Positions 1 to 9,611 are shown, numbered from the stretch's first letter. The stretch: 64,000 nucleotides of DNA from Actinomycetes bacterium (GCA_021819725.1 JAKAQR010000008.1:70360-134359), one strand, 5' to 3'. Numbers and translations: made by a program. The notes: generated by a model not told the origin, from the sequence alone.

Positions 1-2
1 CG

Positions 3-608
3 CAGTCGGTACGGGATGCCTATGGCGAGGTGCTCTTTCGTTTCGTTTTTCGCAGCCTCTATCGGCTCCGACTCTTCAATGGTGATCCGCACCCAGGTAA
101 CTACCTCTTTCTCAAGGACGGTCGCATTGGCTTCTTGGACTTCGGATTTACCAAGGAGTTCACCCAAGCGGAGATTGAACTCTTTGAGTCGATGATTCAG
201 GCGATGGTGCTCGACCGGGATAAGCCACGTTTTGCCAAAATCGTCTATGCAGCTGGACTCGTCACCAAGGACGATCTCGATCCAGAGGCGATTGCCGACT
301 TCTTCCGGGATTTCTATGACATCGTCGCCGATGATCGTGTGTTTTCGGTGACGAGTGCCTACGCGAGTGCTTTGCTACGACACACCTTTGATCATAGCCA
401 TCCCGTCGCTAAGTACTTGAATGTCCCCCGCGCATTCGTGGTCCTCCAGCGCATCAACCTCGGGCTGTATGCACTGCTTGGCTATCTTGGGGCAACGGCG
501 AACTGGCGCGCGATAGCGAGCGAGATCTGGCCATTCGTGGCGGCGCCGCCGACGACGCCGATCGGCGAGGCGGAACAGCCATGGTTACAGCGGCATCCCC
601 CGCAGTAG
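3..608 (+). CDS. ABC1/UbiB-family atypical kinase, C-terminal part (5' end outside window)
   Basis: The reading frame is open from base 3 and ends at TAG 606-608, so only about the last 200 residues are visible. It carries the catalytic-loop motif NGDPHPGN (visible residues 26-33; the family usually has HADPHPGN, so the first His is Asn here) and the metal-binding GFLDFG (43-48). This is typical of the ABC1/AarF/UbiB family of protein-kinase-like ATPases, linked in bacteria to quinone or lipid metabolism. The rest is helical with a hydrophobic stretch near the end (RINLGLYALLGYLG). Substrate unknown; family assignment is firm. Confidence 0.88.
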   Translation, partial: QSVRDAYGEVLFRFVFRSLYRLRLFNGDPHPGNYLFLKDGRIGFLDFGFTKEFTQAEIELFESMIQAMVLDRDKPRFAKIVYAAGLVTKDDLDPEAIADFFRDFYDIVADDRVFSVTSAYASALLRHTFDHSHPVAKYLNVPRAFVVLQRINLGLYALLGYLGATANWRAIASEIWPFVAAPPTTPIGEAEQPWLQRHPPQ

Positions 609-660
609 TGACAAAGATTGTCTCACGACTTAAGAAACCTAACCATAATCTATCGCAAAA

Positions 661-695
661 CTTGAGTGTGAACGACTAAGGAAATCTGGTATACT
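661..695 (+). promoter_or_regulatory. HspR (HAIR)-like operator and -10 element before hsp20
   Basis: Bases 661-681 read CTTGAGT, seven bases, ACTAAGG. The HspR-associated inverted repeat is CTTGAGT-N7-ACTCAAG, so the left arm matches fully and the right arm 5 of 7. A TATACT -10 hexamer follows at 690-695, placing the repeat over the -35 region, where a repressor would block transcription of the Hsp20 gene. Operator assignment is inferred from sequence only. Confidence 0.5.
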
Positions 696-765
696 CGGGA
701 ATAGATGCTGCGATGCCAGCATTGATAGGAGTGAGCAGTGGTGCTGCTCTTGATAAAGGAGGTTC

Positions 766-1188
766 ATGATGGTTATGCGTATTGATCCTTACCGGGAGTT
801 CGATCGGATGTTCCAGTCGCTTGTGCAACGAGATACGAGGGCGGCAATGCCGGTCGATGCATTTCGAGTCAACGATACCTATGTCGTGCAGTTCGATCTT
901 CCTGGGATCGACCCACAGGGACTCGAGGTGACGGTGGAGCGCAATGTCTTGACAGTTCGTGCCAACCGTGAGATCAAGCACGATGATCACGAACAGATGG
1001 TAGTGGCCGAGCGCTTTAGTGGTTCGCTGGAGCGGTCTTTGTATCTCGGGTCTGATCTGGATCCGCAGGGCGTGGTAGCCGATTACGCCGACGGCGTGTT
1101 AACGGTGTCGATCCCCGTCCACGAGGCGGCGAAACCGCGACGGATTGCGGTGAACCATCAGCAGGCGACGACCGCGATCGCGGGCTAA
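766..1188 (+). CDS. Hsp20/alpha-crystallin small heat shock protein
   Basis: 140 residues, usual size for an actinobacterial small heat shock protein. The alpha-crystallin domain spans about residues 25-125: VDAFRVNDTYVVQFDLPGID starts it, and the conserved end motif is A-D-G-V-L-T-V-S-I-P (residues 108-117). It is an ATP-independent holdase that binds unfolding proteins in the cytoplasm. A strong AAAGGAGG at 755-762 supports ATG 766 (ATG 769 is equally possible). It stands alone between a HAIR-like operator upstream and a strong stem-loop downstream, which fits a single heat-shock transcript. Confidence 0.95.
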   Translation: MMVMRIDPYREFDRMFQSLVQRDTRAAMPVDAFRVNDTYVVQFDLPGIDPQGLEVTVERNVLTVRANREIKHDDHEQMVVAERFSGSLERSLYLGSDLDPQGVVADYADGVLTVSIPVHEAAKPRRIAVNHQQATTAIAG

Positions 1189-1205
1189 GGAGAGTCCTTG
1201 CAATG

Positions 1206-1233
1206 CTCCGGCCCGCCAATGGGTGGGCCGGAG
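1206..1233 (+). terminator. stem-loop terminator after hsp20
   Basis: CTCCGGCCC (1206-1214) pairs perfectly with GGGCCGGAG (1225-1233) around a 10-base loop. The following bases are only moderately T-rich. It separates hsp20 from the next gene. Confidence 0.6.
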
Positions 1234-1296
1234 GAATGTTTAGTCGTTCGGTGCTGCTGTAGAGTGAGACGGATGCGATAACGAAGGATGTGCGCG

Positions 1297-2244
1297 ATGC
1301 GGATTGGACTGACAGGAAGCCACGGGTTGATCGGATCAGCCCTTGTAAGCGCGCTCGTCGAGAGTGGCCACGAGGTGACGGCGATCGAGCGACGGGGTTC
1401 CTCCGAGCGACGGGGCGCCGACATGCACCAGACGCAGTCTGATGAGAGTATTCCCACTCCCTTCTTTGACCCCGATGGTGGCGAGGGAGATCTTCGCGCT
1501 CTGGAGGGTTATGATACGCTGATCCACCTGGCAGGTGCGCCAATTGGTGAGCATCGCTGGGACGCGCGGGTTCGCTCTCGTATCTATGCCTCGCGGGTCT
1601 ATGGGACTCGCTCGCTCGTGGAGGCGCTCAAGACCCTTGAGCAACCTCCTGCCACGCTGCTCTTTGCGTCGGCTTCGGGCATCTATGGAGACCGGGGGAG
1701 CACAATGCTGACGGAGGAGTCAGAACCCGGGAAAGGCTTCCTCGCAAAGGTGGTCGCTGACTGGGAGTCTGAGGCGCGCATGGGAGAGTCGATCGCCAAA
1801 CGGGTGGTGCTGTTGCGCACCGGGTTGGTCCTTGATGCGAAGGGTGGTCTGCTCGGGCGTCTTTTGCCACTCTTCAAGCTTGGCCTCGGTGGCCGCCTCG
1901 CTACTGGCGAGCAGTACATGAGCTGGATTACGCTCACCGATGAGGTTCGAGCGATCCAGTACTGTCTCGACCACGAGACGGTGCGAGGACCGGTGAACCT
2001 CGTCGCCCCAAACCCGGTCACCAACCGGGAGTTCACCAAGGTGCTCGCCGGAGTTCTCGGTCGTCCGGCGATCTTTACGGTACCTGCGCCCGCGTTAGAA
2101 CTCGTGCTTGGCAAGGAGATGGCGCGCGAACTCGCTCTCGTCTCTCAGCGCATTACCCCTAGCGTCCTCGAAGCCTCGGGATTCTCGTTCTCCTCTACCC
2201 AGCTTGAGGAGGCGATGAGGGGGCTCATCGCCGCGACCCGTTAG
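1297..2244 (+). CDS. TIGR01777/YfcH-like NAD-dependent epimerase-family protein
   Basis: About 315 residues. The Rossmann motif GLTGSHGLIG follows the start directly, LIHLAGAPI sits near residue 75, and the substrate-loop motif SASGIYG near 130 replaces the usual YxxxK region, as in the TIGR01777 subgroup. The C-terminal 50 residues match the DUF1731 tail (PAPALELVLGKEMARELAL). ATG 1297 was chosen over ATG 1288 because AAGGA (1284-1288) lies 8 bases before it. The fold is that of short-chain NAD(P)-binding epimerases; no substrate is established. The stop overlaps the convergent PaiB-like gene by 4 bases. Confidence 0.9.
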   Translation: MRIGLTGSHGLIGSALVSALVESGHEVTAIERRGSSERRGADMHQTQSDESIPTPFFDPDGGEGDLRALEGYDTLIHLAGAPIGEHRWDARVRSRIYASRVYGTRSLVEALKTLEQPPATLLFASASGIYGDRGSTMLTEESEPGKGFLAKVVADWESEARMGESIAKRVVLLRTGLVLDAKGGLLGRLLPLFKLGLGGRLATGEQYMSWITLTDEVRAIQYCLDHETVRGPVNLVAPNPVTNREFTKVLAGVLGRPAIFTVPAPALELVLGKEMARELALVSQRITPSVLEASGFSFSSTQLEEAMRGLIAATR

Positions 2245-2876
2245 CCTTCTTGCTCCTTTAAGAGCTCCTGCATCCGGGTGGCTAGGGTGGTTTGACCGAG
2301 CTGACTGAAGGAAGAGATGACCGCCTCGCGATCTTCGATCGGTTTGTTCTGAGAGAGTTTGCGGATGCCGCGCAGCTCGCTGACCGTGATGGTGAAACCA
2401 ACGATGGCCTTGAGCTGGTTGTGGATGTAGTCTTGCGGACTCCGATCGGGGCTCCAACCAGTCGGGGCGGGAGGTTCAAAACGCGCCGTGAGTGTCGTGA
2501 CTAACCCCAGCAATTCTTGTGCATCGTCGAAGAACTCCACCGAGCCGGTCGCCTCAACCCGTGAGTAGTTCCAGGTCGGCACGTGCTGTTGGTTTGCGGC
2601 GGTGCTCTGATACCATCTCGGTGACACATAGCCATGTTCGGCACGAAAGACGGCCATCGCCGCAAACTCAGGTCGTGATTGGCGCCACTGGGGGTTAGTG
2701 CGAGTGAGGTGCCCCTTGATCAGTAGCTCTTCTCTTTCGCGCATCACGAGTAGGGGCAGGGCAGTGGTCATTGGTCCCGTAGGGCCAACGGTGATCAGAT
2801 CTCCAAAGGGATACTCCTCGGCCATTGCGAGGAGCGTCGGTACGTTATCGGTGTAAAAGATTCTTGCTGGCGACAT
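2241..2876 (-). CDS. PaiB-like FMN-binding split-barrel protein
   Basis: 211 residues, the usual size for the PaiB / FMN-binding negative transcriptional regulator family. Recognisable blocks in order are IKGHLTRTNPQW (about 53-64), YVSPRWYQS (about 83-91), VPTWNYSRVEATG (about 98-110) and, near the C-terminus, AIVGFTITVSELRGIRKLSQN. The family folds as a flavin-type split barrel; in Bacillus PaiB was described as a repressor of sporulation and protease genes, but here the role is unknown. Convergent with the epimerase gene and divergent from the hydrolase. Confidence 0.85.
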   Translation of the reverse strand: MSPARIFYTDNVPTLLAMAEEYPFGDLITVGPTGPMTTALPLLVMREREELLIKGHLTRTNPQWRQSRPEFAAMAVFRAEHGYVSPRWYQSTAANQQHVPTWNYSRVEATGSVEFFDDAQELLGLVTTLTARFEPPAPTGWSPDRSPQDYIHNQLKAIVGFTITVSELRGIRKLSQNKPIEDREAVISSFSQLGQTTLATRMQELLKEQEG

Positions 2877-2980
2877 GCCATCACTCTAGCCAAATTCCCC
2901 TGACCAAGGCGCGGTCCCCGCTGGTACCTGCACTTCTGTTTCTTGGGTGGATCCCCAGGCCATCCAATAGGATGGGTGCT

Positions 2981-3754
2981 ATGCCCCCTAGACGATCAAT
3001 TCACGTAGAGATTCTGAATCAGGACGCATCTGCCCCTCGGGTGGTGACCATCCATGGTGCAATGGATCGAGGCAACTCTTTTCGTGCGCTCGCTAAGTTG
3101 CTTCCCTCGATCGAGGTGGTCATCTGGGATCGGGCGGGCTATGCGCATTCGATCGATGTTGCACCGGCTGGGGCTGAGGACCATTTGGCGGATCTTGTTG
3201 GGATTCTCGATGACAAGCCAGCGCTCGTCTTTGGCCACTCTCTCGGAGGGACCTATGCACTGTGGCTGGCATCGCTAGGGCATCCTAATCTCCTTGGCGT
3301 ATCGACCTTCGAGTCTCCGCTTCCGGGAGGCGCTTGGTGGGGAAAGGGCTGGGACATCGATCCCCATGACGCCGCCTTAGGCCGAGTCCCTCCCGAACGA
3401 TCCGAGGCGGTGGCCGAGAGATTCCTGCGACGGATGATCTCCGACGCGACTTGGGAGCTCCTGCCAGAACGCACCAAGGCTTTGCGACGGGCTGAGGGAG
3501 CGGCCTTTATTCTTGAGCTGGGGCAACTCGTCGATGGAGCAGTGCGCTTTGACCTCGATGCTATTAAGACCGACGTGGTCGCTGGAATCTCCTCGCGTCC
3601 CTCCAGCCATCATCAGTTGGGGTTGGCCAGACTTGTAACGGCGACTGAAGCCACTACCTATTGCGTGCGCAACTCGCGCCACGGGGCTCACCTGACCAGT
3701 CCAGACGCGCTTGTTGAGGTCTTGGGCCAGCAATTAAAAATCCAGGACCGTTAA
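2981..3754 (+). CDS. alpha/beta-hydrolase family protein
   Basis: 257 residues. The oxyanion region VTIHGAMDRGNSF is near residue 19, the nucleophile elbow GHSLGG near 86-91 (Ser88), and the catalytic His is probably in NSRHGAHLTSP close to the C-terminus. ATG 2981 is preferred to the in-frame upstream codons because AGGA at 2969-2972 is 8 bases before it. No signal peptide is seen, so it is probably a cytoplasmic esterase-like enzyme; substrate unknown. Ends 28 bases before the convergent kgd stop. Confidence 0.85.
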   Translation: MPPRRSIHVEILNQDASAPRVVTIHGAMDRGNSFRALAKLLPSIEVVIWDRAGYAHSIDVAPAGAEDHLADLVGILDDKPALVFGHSLGGTYALWLASLGHPNLLGVSTFESPLPGGAWWGKGWDIDPHDAALGRVPPERSEAVAERFLRRMISDATWELLPERTKALRRAEGAAFILELGQLVDGAVRFDLDAIKTDVVAGISSRPSSHHQLGLARLVTATEATTYCVRNSRHGAHLTSPDALVEVLGQQLKIQDR

Positions 3755-3782
3755 AGGACTTACGGGTAGATCCGTTGACCTG

Positions 3783-6700
3783 CTAGTTCAGCGGCTTGGA
3801 GACGGCTCGCTCGAGGATGTCGCTCTGTTCGAGGGCGTGCATCGCTGCTGACCCGGTGGCTGGTGATCCGGTTGCAACACGGGAGACGTGGACCAGGGTC
3901 AGTCGGTGTGCACCGGCGCGGTGCAGTCGCGCGTGGGCAAAAGGCCAGGCACCCATGTTCTCTGGCTCCTCCTGTAACCAGACGAGCTCGGTCGCTGATG
4001 GATAGCTCTCGATCAACTCGGTGATCTCGCGCTCTGGCCAGGGGTAGAGCTGCTCGACGCGCACAACGGCGGTAGGAACTGAGGTGGTACGGTCCCGCTG
4101 AGCGAGGGCTTCGTAGCCGATCTTGCCCGAACAGAGAACGATGCGCCGAACATCGAAGCGGCCAGCGGAGTCCTGCAGCCAATGCGGATCGTCTACTAAT
4201 GGTTGGAAGGATCCGCTGGTGAACGCCTCGACTGGGCTGCGCGATTGCTTGGCCCGCAGCAAGGACTTTGGCGTGAGGATGATCAACGGTCGCTGGTTGG
4301 TCCGCTCGACCTGGGCTCGCAGCAGGTGGAACAGCTGCGCTGCGTTGGTCGGGTTAGCGATCGTCATATTCGGCCCCGCTGCCAGGGAGAGGAAGCGCTC
4401 AAGCCTGGCCGAGGAGTGTTCCGGACCCTGTCCTTCGTACCCATGCGGCAACATCAGCGTCAGACCTGACTCCTGTTTCCACTTGTCGTGGGCAGCGGCA
4501 ATGAACTGGTCGATCACGATCTGGGCACCGTTGGCAAAGTCGCCGAACTGCGCCTCCCAGATGGTGAGTGCCTTCTGGTGGATCAAGGAGTAGCCGTACT
4601 CAAACGCCATGGCTGCGTACTCGGAGAGCGAGGAGTCGTAGATCATGAAGCGACCAGGCGAAGTGCCATCGGTTGGCGCCTCGGCGTCATCGCGTATCGC
4701 GGCGAGGGGTTGGTAGGTGGCACCAGTCTCGTAGTCATACAGGGCAGCGTGGCGGTGCGAGAAGGTCCCACGCCGCGAGTCTTGGCCGGAGAGACGCACG
4801 TCATGCCCATCGAGCATGATCGTAGCGAAGGCGAAGGCCTCTCCAAGGGCCCAGTCGACCTCACCTTCGGCATAGAGCTCTGCGCGAGCCTGGAACTGCT
4901 TTGCCAGTTTGGGGTGCAGCGTGAAACCTTCCGGGGTGCGGTTAAGGATCTCTACGACATAGTCGAGACGCTCCTTGATCACCCCTGTCGAGACGGTCTG
5001 TACCGCGACGTTTTGGGGTGGTGGTGCCGGCAGATTGGTAGGTTTGGGCGGTGCCGCCTCTCGAGTCTCTACCAGCGCCTGCTGAAGTCGTGCGAGATAG
5101 GCGTCGAGAGCCTGTTCGCCCTCCTCCACGGTGATAGCTTTGGATCGTACGAGGCGTTCAAGGTAGAGCTTGCGCACTGAGGGCTGCGTATCAATAACCC
5201 GGTACATCACCGGCTGGGTGTAGCTAGGCTCGTCGCCCTCGTTATGCCCATGGCGTCGATAGCAGACCATATCGACCACGATGTCTTTGTGGAAGGCTTC
5301 CCGATAGTCCATGGCGATCTGCGCAGCTCTAAGCACCGCTTCGGGATCGTCGCCGTTGACGTGGATGATCGGGGCCTGAATCATCTTGGCGATGTCGCTG
5401 GCATAGACAGAGGATCGTGCTTCGTTGGGGTTGGTTGTGAAACCTACCTGGTTGTTGATGACCAGGTGAATCGTTCCACCTGTTCGATAGCCGGGGAGTT
5501 GTGAGAGGTTGAGTGTCTCGGCAACCACTCCCTGTCCGGCAAATGAGGCATCTCCGTGTACGAGAATACCGAGGACGGCGAACTCGAAGAGATTGCCTCG
5601 AAGATCTTGGGTGGCACGCACCATCCCCTCGACGACGCCGTCGACGGCTTCGAGGTGTGAGGGGTTTGAGGCGAGAGTGATGGGCACTGCGGTGCCGTCG
5701 GGGGTGTAGTAGGTGCCCTCGAAACCCTTGTGATACTTGACGTCGCCAGAGCCCTGGACCGATGTTGGGTCCAGGTTGCCCTCGAACTCCTCAAAGATCA
5801 TGCGATAGGACTTGCCAACGATGTTCGCAAGTACGTTGAGCCGACCACGGTGGGCCATGCCGAGTATGGCAGAGGTGATGGAGGCGCGTACTCCCTGATT
5901 GAGAACCTCAGTGAGGAAGACGATGGCACTCTCCGCACCCTCGAGTCCAAAGCGCTTTTGACCGATGTAGCGAGTAGAGAGGAACTTTTCAAACGCCTCA
6001 GCATCGTTGAGGGTGGTGAGGATGCGGAGCTGATCTTCCTTGGAGAGGTTCGGATGAACCCCTTCAACGCGGTTTTGTATCCAATGCTTCTCTTCGGGGT
6101 TCTGGATATGCATGTACTCATAACCGATTGAGCCACAGTAGCTATCGCGAAGGAGCTGCAGGATCTCTGCGAGGCTTGACTCGGTCGTGCCCGCGAGACC
6201 ATCGGTGAGAAATACACGGCTGAGATCCCAGAGGGTGAGTCCGTAGGTCTCTGGGTCTAGCTCCGGGCTCATCGTAGGCTTGACGAGATTGAGTGGATCC
6301 AGGTGAGCCAGGAGGTGACCGCGTACGCGGTAGTTGTTGATCAACGTCTGCACATGGATCTGCTTCTCGGCGCGCTCCGATGCGTCCCCAGTCAGGGATC
6401 CATGGTCTGGGGACCAGACCGCCGGTGGATAGGCGACATCGAGGGAGGAGAAGATGTCCTGATAGAAGTGCTCCTTGCCCTCAAGGAGTGCGGCGACGTC
6501 GGCCAGGAACTGACCGGACTCGGCCCCTTGGATGATGCGATGATCGTAGGTTGAGGTGAGGGTAACGGTCTTGGAGATTCCAAGCTCACCTAGGGTGCGG
6601 GGATCGGCGGCGCCGAACTCGACTGGATAGCCAATGGCACCAACGCCGATGATGGCGCCCTGCCCATTCATCAATCGTGGAATCGAGTGTTCGGTTCCGA

Positions 6701-7649
6701 TCGTCCCGGGATTCGTGATGCTGACGGATGCTCCTTGGAAATCGTCGACCGTGGCTCGGTTCTCGCGGACCTTGGCGATCAGCTGATCGTAGGCGCTGAG
6801 AAACGCAACGAACGTTTTGGATTCGATGTTCTTTAAAACTGGTACCATCAGTGTTCGTTGCCCATCACGTCGTACGATATCGACTGCGACGCCGAGGTTG
6901 ACGTGTTCGAAGGTCCGGATCGAGGCCGCAGTCCCATCAGTTGCGGGCACGAAGCTCGCGTTCATTCTGGGGTGTTTGGTGAGTGACTTGATGATGGCCC
7001 AGGTGATCAGGTGGCCAAAGCTGACCTTCGGGCGGCCCTCACGGCTCAGTTGGTTGTTGATGATGGATCGGTTGATTTCGAGTGCCTTCGCGGGTATCAC
7101 GCGCACGCTCGTTGCGGTTGGCAAGGTGAGCGATTGATCCATGTTGCGCGCGAGGGCGAGGGCGGCTCCGCGGAGTGGACTCAAGGTGGCGTCGTCGACA
7201 CTCTCTGGAGAGACTGGCTTGTCCACGGGCGACGTAGCTGGGGTAGCTGCGGTAGCTGCGGTGCGCGTCGGTGTGGTGCCATCTGTCGGCGAAGAGGTTT
7301 GAAGGTTGCCATTTGTCGCTGGTTGCATCGGGCGTACTGGTGCTGCTGGACTCGTGGGGGCTGCTGGACTCGTGGGTGCTGGACTCCGAGCGATATCGTC
7401 AGGCGCTACGGTGGTGGTGGTTGCTGGTGTGGCCCCGGTGGGGTTGGCAGCAGCTGCATGGCCGTTGCGGCCCTCGGTGGCAACCGCGTCGGTCACGGTA
7501 GAATTGGCGAACCTTGGTGCAATGTTTCGGCTCTTGAAGTATTGTTGCCAACTTGGTGGCACCGATTCAGGGTTGTCACGGTAGTGGTCGAGCATCTCCT
7601 CGACGAGCCAGTCATTGGGTCCAAAGTCAGTTTCAAAGGTATCTGCCAC
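3783..7649 (-). CDS. kgd: multifunctional 2-oxoglutarate metabolism enzyme (2-oxoglutarate decarboxylase/E1 fused to E2 domain)
   Basis: 1288 residues, slightly longer than the mycobacterial homologue. The N-terminal GPNDWLVEEMLDHYRDNP motif is diagnostic, then a Pro/Ala/Thr-rich linker (about 50-145), an acyltransferase (E2-like) domain ending in YDHRIIQGAESG (about 370-382), and the thiamine-dependent E1 part with GMAHRGRLNVLANI, NPSHLEAVDGVVEG and GDASFAGQG. It decarboxylates 2-oxoglutarate in the TCA cycle and can act as the E1 of the oxoglutarate dehydrogenase complex. The start is GTG with little Shine-Dalgarno; TAGACT lies 8 bases upstream on the same strand, so a leaderless mRNA is possible. 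No regulator gene (GarA-like) is adjacent. Confidence 0.97.
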   Translation of the reverse strand: MADTFETDFGPNDWLVEEMLDHYRDNPESVPPSWQQYFKSRNIAPRFANSTVTDAVATEGRNGHAAAANPTGATPATTTTVAPDDIARSPAPTSPAAPTSPAAPVRPMQPATNGNLQTSSPTDGTTPTRTAATAATPATSPVDKPVSPESVDDATLSPLRGAALALARNMDQSLTLPTATSVRVIPAKALEINRSIINNQLSREGRPKVSFGHLITWAIIKSLTKHPRMNASFVPATDGTAASIRTFEHVNLGVAVDIVRRDGQRTLMVPVLKNIESKTFVAFLSAYDQLIAKVRENRATVDDFQGASVSITNPGTIGTEHSIPRLMNGQGAIIGVGAIGYPVEFGAADPRTLGELGISKTVTLTSTYDHRIIQGAESGQFLADVAALLEGKEHFYQDIFSSLDVAYPPAVWSPDHGSLTGDASERAEKQIHVQTLINNYRVRGHLLAHLDPLNLVKPTMSPELDPETYGLTLWDLSRVFLTDGLAGTTESSLAEILQLLRDSYCGSIGYEYMHIQNPEEKHWIQNRVEGVHPNLSKEDQLRILTTLNDAEAFEKFLSTRYIGQKRFGLEGAESAIVFLTEVLNQGVRASITSAILGMAHRGRLNVLANIVGKSYRMIFEEFEGNLDPTSVQGSGDVKYHKGFEGTYYTPDGTAVPITLASNPSHLEAVDGVVEGMVRATQDLRGNLFEFAVLGILVHGDASFAGQGVVAETLNLSQLPGYRTGGTIHLVINNQVGFTTNPNEARSSVYASDIAKMIQAPIIHVNGDDPEAVLRAAQIAMDYREAFHKDIVVDMVCYRRHGHNEGDEPSYTQPVMYRVIDTQPSVRKLYLERLVRSKAITVEEGEQALDAYLARLQQALVETREAAPPKPTNLPAPPPQNVAVQTVSTGVIKERLDYVVEILNRTPEGFTLHPKLAKQFQARAELYAEGEVDWALGEAFAFATIMLDGHDVRLSGQDSRRGTFSHRHAALYDYETGATYQPLAAIRDDAEAPTDGTSPGRFMIYDSSLSEYAAMAFEYGYSLIHQKALTIWEAQFGDFANGAQIVIDQFIAAAHDKWKQESGLTLMLPHGYEGQGPEHSSARLERFLSLAAGPNMTIANPTNAAQLFHLLRAQVERTNQRPLIILTPKSLLRAKQSRSPVEAFTSGSFQPLVDDPHWLQDSAGRFDVRRIVLCSGKIGYEALAQRDRTTSVPTAVVRVEQLYPWPEREITELIESYPSATELVWLQEEPENMGAWPFAHARLHRAGAHRLTLVHVSRVATGSPATGSAAMHALEQSDILERAVSKPLN

Positions 7650-7829
7650 GCCTTATAAGTCTAGTCATCTTTGCCGGTCGAAGAAAACTCGATGCAGCTG
7701 CGACCGGTGGCGCAAGGCGACGACAGTTGGCAAAGGTTCGAGGGGCTGGGGTTGGGTCTACCTCGAACCTCGTTGGGATTGCTCCTGGCGCGTGTCAAGT
7801 ATTTGACGCCATGCGTCGAAGTTCTAGGA

Positions 7830-9080
7830 ATGGGTAATGGAAGACCACGTTTTGGTGTGATCGAAGGTACGGATACCGTTCAGAGCATCGAAACCACGCG
7901 ACAGGATGTTCTTCAATTGCGCGAGTATGTCCGCACAATTTTGAGTGGCCAGCGTTCCTTTGAGATGCGGTTCCAATCGATCGCGAATGTCTTTGGGCCG
8001 AGAGTCGTGGGTTACGAGATGCTCACTCGTTTTGATGTTCCCGCGAAGATCACACCCGATCAGATCTTCCTCGAGGCAGATGCGATCGGGCTCGGCGCCG
8101 AATTAGAGGCTCTGATTCTCGCGCGGGCCCTCAAGGAGCGTCGTCGTGTACCCCGTGACTGTTTTGTCACGGTAAACGTCAGCCCACATCTGCTCGGTCA
8201 ACCGATCCTGCGGAGGGTCTTCGATCGGGATCTGAGCGGTATCGTCGTAGAGCTCACCGAACACGTCCGTGTGCTCGATGTGGAGGCACTGCGCGACTCG
8301 CTGACATGGTTGCGTGCGCGTGGTGCGCTCATAGCGATGGATGACGCTGGATCAGGGTATGCCGGACTGCAGATGATCACGCAGGTCCGTCCAGATATCG
8401 TCAAGCTCGACCGGGAATTGGTGAGCGATATCGATACCGACGAGGTGAAGGCACTCATGTGCGCCTCCTTCGGCGATTTCGTGGGACGGCTCGACGGCTG
8501 GCTGTTGGCGGAGGGGGTCGAGACCCAAGCGGAGTTGGCCCGCGTGGTGCAGATCGGTGTGCCGTTGGTGCAGGGATGGGTGATTGGTCGCCCGGCACGA
8601 CAGCCAGAACCCTTACGGGCCGACCTCGCTGAATGGTTGCGCTCCTATCACGACTCACGTCGCGCCCGGGTCGATTGCCTCTCGATGCTGATGGATCCCG
8701 TTCTGGTCAAGGCCGAGACACTCGTCGAGTCCAGCCCGACCTCGCCGGTGGATAGGGCGACGAGTCCCGTCGCTGCTGGTGATACCTGCGAAAAGCTCGC
8801 AGTCTGTGTCGTCGGGCGCAATCATGAGCTTGTTCGCGTGCTCGTTCCTGATCTGGGCGGATGGCGCGTATTGGTCACACCCATGGTGGCCCATCCGGAG
8901 GAGGGGATTCGAGAGGTAGCGGTGCGGGCGATCAATCGTCCGGTAGCTACTCGTTTCGATCCCATCGTCTGCGTTGGTGAGCAACGCGAGCCTGTTGGCA
9001 TCATCCGGATGGAGCGGATTATCAGTTTTCTCGCTGATGTCTTCTCGGCCGGAGGTTCGGCAATGGAGGGTGTCTGTTAA
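7830..9080 (+). CDS. EAL-domain c-di-GMP phosphodiesterase with C-terminal CBS-like region
   Basis: The EAL signature is EML (Glu63 counted from ATG 7830) in VVGYEMLTRF. The metal/substrate residues NVS, ELTEH, DDAGSGYAGL, VKLDREL, AEGVE and VQGW all follow in order, so an active phosphodiesterase degrading cyclic di-GMP is expected. No GGDEF domain or transmembrane segment is present. After about residue 290 comes a segment (RVLVTPMVAHPEEGIREVA ... PVGIIRMERII) resembling the CBS-like tail of some EAL proteins. The frame is open back to a TTG at 7671 and an ATG at 7692, but homology begins only near 7900; a TTGACG/TAGGAA promoter-like pair at 7803-7830 makes a late start more likely. Divergent from kgd. 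Confidence 0.88.
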   Translation: MGNGRPRFGVIEGTDTVQSIETTRQDVLQLREYVRTILSGQRSFEMRFQSIANVFGPRVVGYEMLTRFDVPAKITPDQIFLEADAIGLGAELEALILARALKERRRVPRDCFVTVNVSPHLLGQPILRRVFDRDLSGIVVELTEHVRVLDVEALRDSLTWLRARGALIAMDDAGSGYAGLQMITQVRPDIVKLDRELVSDIDTDEVKALMCASFGDFVGRLDGWLLAEGVETQAELARVVQIGVPLVQGWVIGRPARQPEPLRADLAEWLRSYHDSRRARVDCLSMLMDPVLVKAETLVESSPTSPVDRATSPVAAGDTCEKLAVCVVGRNHELVRVLVPDLGGWRVLVTPMVAHPEEGIREVAVRAINRPVATRFDPIVCVGEQREPVGIIRMERIISFLADVFSAGGSAMEGVC

Positions 9081-9107
9081 TCTGTGCCGCTCAGGCCTCA
9101 GCGTACG

Positions 9108-9611
9108 TCATGTTCGTTCGGCTTGGTAGAGCTTGGGGAGGAGGGCGATGAGTCGAGTCAGGGTACTCTGCGGTGTCTCACCCTCTTGTTCACGCAGCGT
9201 CAGCGAGGCCACCGATCGATAGATGGCGATCCGCGTCTCGAGTAGGGTTTGGAGATCTCCGCTGCGAGCGAGAGGGCGATCGGCGGTGGCTCCGATACGC
9301 CTGATGGCGGTCGTTGCACCGATCTCGAGGTAGATGATGTAGGTAGACCTGAGGAGCTCCTGGGTGTCCTCATGCATGATCGCGCCTCCTCCCAGTGCGA
9401 GGACGGTGGAACGCTGGGCGGCTACGGTCGCGATGACGTGGTGTTCGAGTTCGCGAAAGTTGGGTTCCCCCATTGTGGTAAAGAGGGCGGCGATGCTTTG
9501 GCTAGTCGCCTCCTCGATCAGGGTGTCGCTGTCGTAGAAGGCCGTCCCCAGATGGTCTGCGAGGAGGCGACCCAGTGTGCTCTTGCCAGCACCCATGAAA
9601 CCAATGAGCAC
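9108..9611 (-). CDS. aroK: shikimate kinase
   Basis: 167 residues. The P-loop GFMGAGKST starts at residue 4, the shikimate-binding Asp is in YDSD, FRELE carries the binding Arg, LALGGGAI follows, and the lid is RPLAR. It phosphorylates shikimate in the aromatic amino acid pathway. The start is GTG 9611, which leaves only three residues before the P-loop strand; the frame is open upstream for 20 more codons but offers only ATT/ATA/ACG there and no clear ribosome site. It lies apart from the aroC-aroB-aroQ genes at 23.8-26.7 kb. Confidence 0.93.
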   Translation of the reverse strand: MLIGFMGAGKSTLGRLLADHLGTAFYDSDTLIEEATSQSIAALFTTMGEPNFRELEHHVIATVAAQRSTVLALGGGAIMHEDTQELLRSTYIIYLEIGATTAIRRIGATADRPLARSGDLQTLLETRIAIYRSVASLTLREQEGETPQSTLTRLIALLPKLYQAERT

